Of a DNA stretch of 16,274 nt, positions 1 to 6,117 are shown one piece after another. The notes below the pieces were generated by a model. That model saw nothing but the letters and a program-made list of their open reading frames with translations, did not search any database and was not told where the DNA came from. A program made the position numbers and the translations under genes. The stretch's first letter is position 1. Every line of letters begins with the position of its first letter. The DNA is taken from NCBI GenBank assembly GCA_946482635.1, contig CAMLSG010000116.1:1-16274 (forward strand), in the 5' to 3' direction. Source of the stretch: an uncultured Duganella sp. (GTDB lineage Bacteria; Pseudomonadota; Gammaproteobacteria; Burkholderiales; Burkholderiaceae).

Positions 1-2
1 AT

Positions 3-626
3 GCGGCAGCCCCGATGGCGGCTGCCTATCCGCCGCTGGCCGGGGTCGACTGGGAGTATGCGCTGGCACGCGCCGACCGCGACCCGGCCATTCTCGCCAA
101 GCGCATGCGCAGCTTCTGCACCGAATACGGCGATGGCCCGGCCTTGCTGACCACGGCCCTAGCCGACGGTGACTGGGCCCAGGTCGAACGCCTGGCGCAT
201 AACCTCAAGTCGAGCGCCACCTACCTCGGCGCCCTCGGCCTGGCCCTGCTGTCCGACATCGTCGAAGCGGGTATCCGCGATGGCCGTCCCGAGCGCGGCA
301 GCAAGGAAGCGGCAGAAATGGCCAAGTCGCTGGGCATTATCCTGGCCGGCTTCGCCAACGCCCTGCAGCCCTCGGCCGATGCCGGCGCCAGCCAGGCCGC
401 CGACTTCGGCCGCCTGCTGCGCGAGCTCGATGGCTACCTGCGGGCGGACGATGCGCGCTCGGAAGACCTGCTGACCGAACTCAGCGCGCTGCTGGCCGGC
501 GCCGGCCACGCCGCCCTGCTGGCGCGCATCCAGCGTGCGGTCGACGAAATCGAATATCATGATGCCCTGAAACCTCTGGCCGAACTTGCGCAAGCGCTTG
601 GCATCGACATGGAATTGAGTGCATGA
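3..626 (+). CDS. Hpt-domain phosphotransfer protein, probably the C-terminus of a hybrid sensor kinase (5' partial)
   Basis: Histidine phosphotransfer module. The motif LAHNLKSSATYLG places the phosphorylatable histidine at residue 62, counted from the ATG at 15. The following region (about 120-203) is a helical Leu/Ala-rich tail of the kind seen at the C-termini of large hybrid kinases with a terminal Hpt. The reading frame stays open back through positions 3-14 to the window edge, so I read this as the 3' end of a longer gene and not as a protein starting at 15; a free-standing 203-residue Hpt protein cannot be excluded. The stop codon overlaps the next start (ATGA, 623-626), which couples it to the REC-GGDEF protein downstream. 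The natural inference is that phosphate passes from the kinase receiver through this histidine to the receiver of that regulator. Confidence 0.8.
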   Translation, partial: AAAPMAAAYPPLAGVDWEYALARADRDPAILAKRMRSFCTEYGDGPALLTTALADGDWAQVERLAHNLKSSATYLGALGLALLSDIVEAGIRDGRPERGSKEAAEMAKSLGIILAGFANALQPSADAGASQAADFGRLLRELDGYLRADDARSEDLLTELSALLAGAGHAALLARIQRAVDEIEYHDALKPLAELAQALGIDMELSA

Positions 627-1519
627 GCCAAAAGGTCTTAGTGGCGGACGATGACGGCATCAACCGCCAGGTCCTCGCGACCCTGCTGAAACCGGAGTAC
701 GTGGTGTTGCTGGCCAAGACCGGCGAGCAGGCCATCGAACGGGCCCAGCGCCACCTGCCGGACTTGCTGATGCTGGACGTGATGTTGCCCGACATGGACG
801 GCTACGAAGTCCTGCGCCGCCTGCGCGCCGATCCCGCCACCGCGCACATCGAGGTCATCTTCATCACCGGCATGGGCCGGCCGGAAGACGAGGCGCGCGG
901 CCTCAAGCTGGGCGCCGCCGACTACATCACCAAGCCCTTCAACACCACGGTCGTGATGGCGCGCGTCGCCACCCACCTGAAAGTGGTGCGCCAGCGCCGC
1001 ATGCTGGAACACCTGGCCCATATGGACGGCCTGACCGAACTGCCCAACCGGCGCCGCTTCGATGAAGTCTACGCCAGCGAATGGCAGCGCGCCAGCCGCC
1101 ACGCCCAGGCCATTTCGGTCGCGCTGCTGGACATCGACTGCTTCAAGCAGTACAACGACCATTACGGCCATCCGGCCGGCGACCGCGCCCTGCGCGCCGT
1201 GGCCCGCGTGGCGCGCAATGCCATGCGCCGCCCCTGCGATATCGCTGCGCGCTACGGCGGCGAGGAGCTGGCGATCCTGATGCCCGAAACCGATGCGGCG
1301 CAAGCCCTGTACGTGGCCGAAGGAATCCGTGAAGCGGTGGCACAGCTGCTGATACCCCACGAGCGGTCCGTCGCCAGCCCGGTGCTGACGGTAAGCATTG
1401 GCGGCGCCACCCTGCCCCTGGCCGGCCAGGAAACGGCGCCGGCCCTGTTCGATGCCGCCGATGCCGCCCTGTACCGCGCCAAGGAGGCCGGCCGCAACCG
1501 CGTCAACTGGAGGATGTGA
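623..1519 (+). CDS. Response regulator with REC and GGDEF domains (diguanylate cyclase)
   Basis: Two-domain c-di-GMP synthase of 298 residues. The receiver domain (about 3-120) has the acidic pair D10/D11, phospho-acceptor D52 in LMLDVMLPD, T82 and K104 in ITKPF. The GGDEF domain (about 128-298) has the active-site signature YGGEEL at 211-216 and, upstream with five residues between, R203-P-C-D206. That fits the RxxD allosteric inhibitory site, so product feedback by c-di-GMP is expected. The architecture resembles PleD/WspR-type regulators with a single receiver. The start overlaps the Hpt gene by ATGA, so both are probably translated together and the Hpt is the likely phosphodonor. The upstream ribosome-binding site is weak, consistent with coupled translation. 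Acting in the cytosol, it should convert two GTP to c-di-GMP and influence the switch between motile and sessile life. Confidence 0.93.
   Translation: MSQKVLVADDDGINRQVLATLLKPEYVVLLAKTGEQAIERAQRHLPDLLMLDVMLPDMDGYEVLRRLRADPATAHIEVIFITGMGRPEDEARGLKLGAADYITKPFNTTVVMARVATHLKVVRQRRMLEHLAHMDGLTELPNRRRFDEVYASEWQRASRHAQAISVALLDIDCFKQYNDHYGHPAGDRALRAVARVARNAMRRPCDIAARYGGEELAILMPETDAAQALYVAEGIREAVAQLLIPHERSVASPVLTVSIGGATLPLAGQETAPALFDAADAALYRAKEAGRNRVNWRM
1509..1513 (+). promoter_or_regulatory. Ribosome-binding site deciding the acylphosphatase start
   Basis: GGAGG lies 5 nt before the ATG at 1519 but only 2 nt before the in-frame GTG at 1516, so the ATG is the better start. The site lies within the last codons of the REC-GGDEF gene. 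Confidence 0.6.
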
Positions 1520-1797
1520 TGGCCAAGCGACTGATGATCGAAGGTCTGGTGCAAGGCGTCGGCTACCGCTACGCGCTTGCGGAACGCGCCACCGCGCTTG
1601 GCCTGGCTGGCTGGGTGCGCAACCGTGCCAACGGCGCAGTGGAGGCCAGCGTGCACGGCCCGGCCGATGCGGTCAAGGCGCTCATCGAATGGGCGCACAA
1701 GGGTCCCAGCGCCGCGCGCGTCAGCCAGGTCCTCGTCGCCGACGACGCGGAGCCTGCGCCGCCCGGCGCCACCTTCGATATTCGTCCCACCGTCTAG
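1519..1797 (+). CDS. acyP: Acylphosphatase
   Basis: Small cytosolic enzyme of 92 residues, the usual family length, hydrolysing carboxyl-phosphate mixed anhydrides such as acetyl phosphate or 1,3-bisphosphoglycerate. The N-terminal signature GLVQGVGYR supplies the phosphate-binding loop and catalytic arginine. The second signature, GWVRNRANGAVEA, supplies the catalytic asparagine (N after WVR). An in-frame GTG at 1516 could add one residue, but Shine-Dalgarno spacing favours the ATG at 1519, which shares its A with the TGA of the GGDEF gene (TGATG). The tight junction suggests co-transcription with the phosphorelay. Whether this enzyme acts on aspartyl or acetyl phosphate relevant to the neighbouring receiver is speculation; acylphosphatases often sit beside unrelated genes. 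The next gene is convergent, 32 bp away. Confidence 0.92.
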   Translation: MAKRLMIEGLVQGVGYRYALAERATALGLAGWVRNRANGAVEASVHGPADAVKALIEWAHKGPSAARVSQVLVADDAEPAPPGATFDIRPTV

Positions 1798-1829
1798 CAT
1801 TTGCAGGCGGCAGCGCGTTTCAGGAATCG

Positions 1830-4241
1830 TCACGCGCCAAACACCCTCAGCAGCAGCCAGCCCGGCAAAGCGAGATACAGCAAGAAGTGCCCGGCACGCT
1901 CCAGGCCCAGCCGGATGCCGACGGCATCGCCGGGGCGCAGCAATTCGGCAAGGAACGAGCCGGCTTCGATCAAGGCCCGCAACAAGGCGGCCCCCAGCAC
2001 CACGCCAACGGTCCATGCAGCCCACCACAAGCCGAAGGCGCCCAGGTAGGCGGCCAGGCCGAAGCTGTAGTACTCGCCCAGTGCGCTGCCGTATGCAATA
2101 TGCTGGTGCAGGTGGAAGGCAGGAAGTGCAAGCGCCAGCGGCAGCAGGACGAACTTGGCAAGCGGATGGTCGAGCCGGGTTGCCGGCGCCGCCAGCATGC
2201 GCCACCCAGGCGGCCTTGCCGCAGCGGGGCCGCCTGCAGCAGCCAGGCCCGCTGCAAAGGCCGCGGGATCGGATACTGCCAGGCCATAAGCCCAGTACCG
2301 ACCCTGCCGCAGCCTTAGCGACACGCCCGGCCCCGGAACCGGCACGCGCCAGGGCTCGACCGCACTTATCTCGCCCAGCTCCAGCGCAAGCGCCTGCGCA
2401 CCGCGCGCCAGCACCAGCCGCCCTTCGCTCACCGAGGCCTGCGCCGCAAATGCCATCAGCACGCACCACGCTATCGCCTCCGGCAGCAGGAAAGCCAGGC
2501 CGAAGATGCGCAACTGCGCCAGGGTGTTGGTGCGCAGCGCTTCGTTCAGCAGCAGGGCCACCCCCAGGCCCACCAGGCCGCAGCGCGACATCACGCGCAG
2601 GACGCCGGCTGCGATACGTGCCGCAGGCGGCAACACCACTACCCGCACCGGAAACGCTGGCTGCATCGCGCGCGCCCTGGCGCCGTCCGCTTGCGGACGC
2701 CACGACTGGCTGAGCGGCCTGACGGTCAACACCAGCAGCAAAGCGATGCTTGCCGGCCCGACCCAGTCGCCCCAAAGCACCATCAGGGTCGGCGCAGGCG
2801 AGCGCACCGGCAGGTCGGCAATCACGAGCGCCGGTTCTCCGACCTTGGTACCTGCCAGGATATCGCCGCTGGCATCGATCGCCGCGCTAAAGCCATTGGT
2901 CGTCACGCGGAACTGGGGCAAGCGCGTTTCGATGCTGCGGAATGCCGCCGCAGCCTGGTGCAGCCGCGCTCCCGGCCCGTCGCCGCTGAACCAGGAATCG
3001 TTCGATATGGTCAGGATCACTTGTCCGCCAAGGCGGGCCCCGGCAATGGCCAGCCGCGGGTCGACGTCGTCGCGGCAGATCAGCGGCAGCACGGGAATCT
3101 CGCGGCCATCGGCCAGCCGCAGCGGGAACACGCGCGCGCCGCTGCCCGCCCGCCAGTTGCCGGCCCACGGCAGGAGCCGTCGCGCGAACGGCCAGTCGAG
3201 CCATGCCGGCAGGTATTCGGTGAACGCGAACAGGTGCGACTTGCGGTAGAAGCCCACCACTCCGCGGCCCGGCTGTACAAAAGCGGCAGCGTTGTACTCG
3301 CCCAGATCGTCACGGTCGTAAGTGCCGAATACCAGCGGCACCGAGGCAGCATTCACGTAATCGACAATTTCGCGGTCGAATTCGGCCGCTGCTTCGCTTT
3401 TCGGCTTGCTGAAAGTCGTTGGGTACACTGTCTCGGACCAAAGCAGTGCTTCCGCACCCTGGCGCGCGACCGCGTCATAACCCATGGCGAAATGCCGGTC
3501 CAGCACCTCGCGCACGACTGCGTACGTACCCTTCTCACGCCGCTGCATTTCGTAATCGGCGATATTCGCCTGGACCAGCCCCATGCGCAGCGGCTTGCCT
3601 GCCGGCGCGGGGCTCCCCGATAGCGCTACGGCGCCATAGGCCGCCAGTGCGGCTGGAATCACCGCCGCCAACGCCAGTGGCCTTGCCCAGGACCGCCATC
3701 CCAGGCCAGTACGGGCCAGGGTGGCCACCGCTCCCTCATTGGCCAGCAGGAGCAACAGCGTCAGCCCCGCGGGTCCGCCAAGATCCGCCGCTTGCCGCAA
3801 CAGCCGCGAGGGATACAGTCCGTAGCCCAGCGTATCGCCGAGGATGCGCGGCACCAGCCATTCCACCGCAACCCAGGCCGCCGCCGCAGCCAGCGCACAC
3901 ACCAGGCGCCCGTACCAGCGTGCCGCCACCAGACGCACGACGGCATAAGCGAAGAACTGAGGCTGGAACAAAGGCGCGGCAAGCAGCAGCAAAGCGAAGC
4001 CGGCCGCTTCTCCAAGCTGCGTATAGCGCCCAAATGCCGCGCCAAACCAGCCAAATCCCGCCGCTGCATAGGCAAGCGACATCGCCCACGCGCACAGCAG
4101 CGTTGCCGCAAGCGTCCTGCGCGCATCAAGGGCCAGCAGCCACGGCACAAGCAATACGAAGCCCAGCGCCCAGGCCGCGCCACCGCTTGCATAAAGGGCT
4201 GTCATCGCAGCACTGGCGAGGATGCAGGCAAGTATCTTCAT
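1830..4241 (-). CDS. Apolipoprotein N-acyltransferase (Lnt)-like membrane protein with a long C-terminal extension
   Basis: 803 residues, against about 510 for ordinary Lnt. The N-terminal ~205 residues are a polytopic membrane region. Residues ~218-480 form a carbon-nitrogen-hydrolase fold, with E270 (LLWSETVYP), K334 (FYRKSHLF), E342 (FTEYLP) and C389 (PLICRDDV), followed by SNDSWFSGDGPGARLHQ and VTTNGFSAAID blocks very like Lnt. The cysteine is followed by R-D, whereas Lnt usually has Y-E, and the Trp expected after VQGNI appears absent (VQANIADYEMQ). After a hydrophobic segment near 483-507 comes an extension (~515-803) with hydrophobic stretches near 555-600, 697-710, 727-757 and 785-800. 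Between these lies a soluble stretch (~605-672) that by eye resembles a small PH-like barrel. Its ATG overlaps the preceding TGA (ATGA). I infer an acyltransferase-type active site facing the periplasm, with acceptor unknown. It need not be the housekeeping lnt. Confidence 0.82.
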   Translation of the reverse strand: MKILACILASAAMTALYASGGAAWALGFVLLVPWLLALDARRTLAATLLCAWAMSLAYAAAGFGWFGAAFGRYTQLGEAAGFALLLLAAPLFQPQFFAYAVVRLVAARWYGRLVCALAAAAAWVAVEWLVPRILGDTLGYGLYPSRLLRQAADLGGPAGLTLLLLLANEGAVATLARTGLGWRSWARPLALAAVIPAALAAYGAVALSGSPAPAGKPLRMGLVQANIADYEMQRREKGTYAVVREVLDRHFAMGYDAVARQGAEALLWSETVYPTTFSKPKSEAAAEFDREIVDYVNAASVPLVFGTYDRDDLGEYNAAAFVQPGRGVVGFYRKSHLFAFTEYLPAWLDWPFARRLLPWAGNWRAGSGARVFPLRLADGREIPVLPLICRDDVDPRLAIAGARLGGQVILTISNDSWFSGDGPGARLHQAAAAFRSIETRLPQFRVTTNGFSAAIDASGDILAGTKVGEPALVIADLPVRSPAPTLMVLWGDWVGPASIALLLVLTVRPLSQSWRPQADGARARAMQPAFPVRVVVLPPAARIAAGVLRVMSRCGLVGLGVALLLNEALRTNTLAQLRIFGLAFLLPEAIAWCVLMAFAAQASVSEGRLVLARGAQALALELGEISAVEPWRVPVPGPGVSLRLRQGRYWAYGLAVSDPAAFAAGLAAAGGPAAARPPGWRMLAAPATRLDHPLAKFVLLPLALALPAFHLHQHIAYGSALGEYYSFGLAAYLGAFGLWWAAWTVGVVLGAALLRALIEAGSFLAELLRPGDAVGIRLGLERAGHFLLYLALPGWLLLRVFGA

Positions 4242-4867
4242 TGTCCTGACGAGTCGGCCGGAGGGGGAATCACAATGCGCCGCAAGGGCAAGCCGGGCGG
4301 GGCCAGTTCTGGAGGAACGACGCGATCTTTCGGCATTTCAAGCGGCCGGTTCGACGCATCGTAAAGCTGGAAATCGGGGGCAAACATCAGGATCGGTTCG
4401 ATGGACTGTCCATCGTCCGTCACCTGGTGGTGGCGCACGTAGCCGGGCGGCAGCGCGAAATCCTTCGGCACGGCCAGGCCCACCAGCGGCGGGCTGGTGC
4501 CGGGCGGGTTGAACGCGCCCAATCCGGTATGGACGCCCTGCTCGTGCAGGCGTTTGATGACCTCATTCATGGTCGGCTTTTCGCCACGCATGACGTAACT
4601 GCGCAAGTCGCGCGTCGGGTCCGCGTCGCCCTCGGGGGCTGGCTGCACCTGCCGCTGTGGTTCTGCGCGCGCAGCAGTCGACGCGGCCGTGGCGGTGGCC
4701 GCTGGTCGTCCGGCAACCGCCACGCTTGCCGGGGCCGGCGCCTGGCCCGGCCCGGCTGCTGATCCATCACGCGCAAAATACCAAAGGAAAAAAGCCAGGC
4801 TGGCCGCGCCAACGGCCAGCAGCAGCGCCGCCGCCAGGTAACCCGGGCTGGGGCGCCAGGAACTCAC
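4238..4867 (-). CDS. Hypothetical single-pass membrane protein with periplasmic domain
   Basis: I do not recognise a family. From the GTG at 4867 it has 209 residues: a short N-terminus, one transmembrane helix at about 9-31, a Pro/Ala/Thr-rich low-complexity linker at ~35-82, and a compact C-terminal domain (~85-209). That domain contains RSYVMRGEKPTMNEVIKRL and several proline-rich turns, and ends in a PPP-containing tail. Topology should be cytosolic N-terminus with periplasmic domain. Start choice: the GTG at 4867 overlaps the SGNH stop (GTGA), typical of coupled genes. A second GTG at 4900 would add 11 residues without a better ribosome-binding site. The stop overlaps the Lnt-like start (ATGA). 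Sitting between a secreted hydrolase and a periplasm-facing acyltransferase-like enzyme, it may be a tether or adaptor for them; that is inference only. Confidence 0.75.
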   Translation of the reverse strand: MSSWRPSPGYLAAALLLAVGAASLAFFLWYFARDGSAAGPGQAPAPASVAVAGRPAATATAASTAARAEPQRQVQPAPEGDADPTRDLRSYVMRGEKPTMNEVIKRLHEQGVHTGLGAFNPPGTSPPLVGLAVPKDFALPPGYVRHHQVTDDGQSIEPILMFAPDFQLYDASNRPLEMPKDRVVPPELAPPGLPLRRIVIPPPADSSGQ

Positions 4868-5943
4868 GGCGTTGGCGTGTTGAAGACAGAAACCGCCCAC
4901 CCCATGCGCTCATGCCCGAACTGGTTCCAGATCGGGTTCTTGCCCGAACTGAAGGAGGTGTAGCGCGGCGCTCCGGTGCCGGTTGTGCCGCCGAACAGTC
5001 CCGCCGTGACGGTGCTGCCGCTGTAGGTCGGATGCGTGTCGTCCGACTGGATGTAATCGTAGCTGCTGCCGGACGAGACAAAGTGGGTGTTGGCGTCCCG
5101 GATGGTGGAGCGCAGGGTCGACGTAATCCGTGTCACGTAGCTGGCCTGGCTCTCGCCAGCCACGTAGCGCAGCGCTTCCGAATCGGCCACGCCGTCGCCA
5201 TTGCTGTCATAGTCCGCGCCCATATACTGCGCGAAGTTGTCGGCGCACTGGAAGCCTTTGTGGCGCGCGGTATCGCACATCATGAAGTTCATGCGGGCCA
5301 GTGCAGGCAGGAACTTCTGCTGCATGTTCACCGTGGCGCCGGTGTTCGGGTCCTTGCAGGAGCTCTGCACATTGTCGGCCGCATAGCCAGGATAATGCAG
5401 GTTCGAGATGACCTTCACTTTCACGCCCGAATACGCATTCGCATTGATGTAGTCCATAGCTGCGGCAACGTAAGTCTTGCAGCTGTTTTCGGCAGCGGTC
5501 AGCACCGAGTCATCGCAGGTGCCGGTCTGGCCCTTGAAGGCGGAACGGGCCTGCAGCCCGTCGTTGCCGCACATTTCGAAGGTGACCACGCGCGTGTTGC
5601 TGGCCTGCATGTATGATCGCTCGGCGACAATTTTGTTGTTGTACACATCTGAGGCCACGGCGCCCGACTTCGCGCGGCGCACGCTCTCAATGTCGGCATT
5701 CCAGGCGGCGGACAGGTATTCCGCATCCACCGTCGGCGCCGAGTACTTGGCCGCGCTGGTGATCGAACCATTGTAGCCCGCATAAATTGAATCGCCATAG
5801 GCCACGACACGATACTTGGTGGTCGTGTTGGCGCGGTCGATGGTCCAGGAAACGTTTTGGGTCAGCGTGTTTGCTGCCGCCTGCCCTCCAAGGGTGAACA
5901 AGACTACTGCGGCCAGAAGCGTACTGCGGATGCTAGTTTGCAT
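4864..5943 (-). CDS. Secreted SGNH/GDSL-family hydrolase
   Basis: 359 residues. An N-terminal Sec signal peptide (charged start, hydrophobic core, probable cleavage after the AAA at about 22-24) directs it to the periplasm or outside. SGNH blocks are visible: block I VVAYGDSIYAG with nucleophile S52, a possible block II glycine at G94 (KSGAV), block III CGND with N127, and block V SDDTHP with D301/D302 and H304. Six cysteines in the mature part suggest disulfides. Residues ~244-256 (DYDSNGDGVADSE) form an Asp/Asn/Gly loop like calcium-binding repeats. I chose the ATG at 5943 because it carries the signal peptide and GGAG lies 7 nt upstream; the frame extends to 6024 without a good site. It is an esterase, lipase or deacylase of unknown substrate. 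It leads an operon with a membrane protein and an Lnt-like enzyme. Confidence 0.87.
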   Translation of the reverse strand: MQTSIRSTLLAAVVLFTLGGQAAANTLTQNVSWTIDRANTTTKYRVVAYGDSIYAGYNGSITSAAKYSAPTVDAEYLSAAWNADIESVRRAKSGAVASDVYNNKIVAERSYMQASNTRVVTFEMCGNDGLQARSAFKGQTGTCDDSVLTAAENSCKTYVAAAMDYINANAYSGVKVKVISNLHYPGYAADNVQSSCKDPNTGATVNMQQKFLPALARMNFMMCDTARHKGFQCADNFAQYMGADYDSNGDGVADSEALRYVAGESQASYVTRITSTLRSTIRDANTHFVSSGSSYDYIQSDDTHPTYSGSTVTAGLFGGTTGTGAPRYTSFSSGKNPIWNQFGHERMGWAVSVFNTPTP

Positions 5944-5950
5944 AGAGTGT

Positions 5951-5954
5951 CTCC
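5951..5954 (-). promoter_or_regulatory. Ribosome-binding site of the SGNH hydrolase gene
   Basis: GGAG read on the minus strand, 7 nt before the ATG at 5943. It supports that start over the upstream in-frame candidates, which would place 27 extra residues before the signal peptide. Confidence 0.65.
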
Positions 5955-5963
5955 GATCATTGA

Positions 5964-5992
5964 AGTATTTGTTCGAATCGACCAGCCAACAA
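5964..5992 (-). promoter_or_regulatory. Possible sigma-70-type promoter of the SGNH/Lnt-like operon
   Basis: On the minus strand TTGTTG (5992-5987), a 17-nt spacer and AATACT (5969-5964) are placed correctly for a housekeeping promoter, with predicted transcription start near 5957, just upstream of the SGNH ribosome-binding site. The match is partial (3/6 and 4/6), so this is a candidate only. Confidence 0.3.
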
Positions 5993-6009
5993 CTCATCTT
6001 AACGCCGCC

Positions 6010-6040
6010 CCTTGCGGCCACCACGGCGTGGCTCGCAAGG
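6010..6040. repeat. Strong imperfect inverted repeat / stem-loop in the divergent intergenic region
   Basis: CCTTGCG (6010-6016) pairs with CGCAAGG (6034-6040), and GCCAC (6017-6021) pairs with GTGGC (6028-6032). Together they give 12 base pairs with a single bulged T at 6033 and a 6-nt loop. There is no T-run on either side, so it does not look like an intrinsic terminator. It lies between the divergent SGNH and RNase Z genes, upstream of the candidate promoter of the SGNH operon and about 80 nt before the RNase Z start. It could be an operator for a dimeric regulator or a structured leader. The rest of the 5944-6117 gap shows no open reading frame I would defend. Confidence 0.5.
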
Positions 6041-6106
6041 ACAAGCGAATGGCCCCGAAAGCCTTGGCGCGTGTAGCGCGCGGGCCACGAACGGGCGCCG
6101 ATGCGG

Positions 6107-6112
6107 CATAAT
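6107..6112 (+). promoter_or_regulatory. Possible -10 element immediately upstream of the RNase Z start
   Basis: CATAAT (5/6 match to TATAAT) ends 5 nt before the ATG at 6118. A transcript starting at the usual distance would begin at or next to the ATG, giving a leaderless mRNA. This agrees with the absence of any Shine-Dalgarno sequence before the ATG. No good -35 element is visible, so the call is tentative. Confidence 0.3.
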
Positions 6113-6117
6113 ATGGC

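Noticed and set aside
1813..1837. Inverted repeat GCGCGT/ACGCGC between the convergent acylphosphatase and Lnt-like genes, considered as a terminator
   Set aside because: Only 6 bp with a 13-nt loop and no T-run on either strand, so too weak to call a terminator.
1252..2775. 507-residue minus-strand open frame
   Set aside because: It spans antisense to the GGDEF and acylphosphatase genes and another frame of the Lnt-like gene. Its composition (Arg/Ala/Gly-rich, no domain) is typical of a shadow frame in GC-rich DNA.
1830..4241. Calling the Lnt-like gene simply housekeeping lnt
   Set aside because: The length, the C-R-D substitution, the C-terminal extension and the SGNH operon context all differ from ordinary lnt; I therefore left the symbol empty.
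4657..5616. 319-residue plus-strand open frame opposite the SGNH gene
   Set aside because: Antisense to a gene with clear catalytic motifs and signal peptide; composition is shadow-like and no motif is visible.
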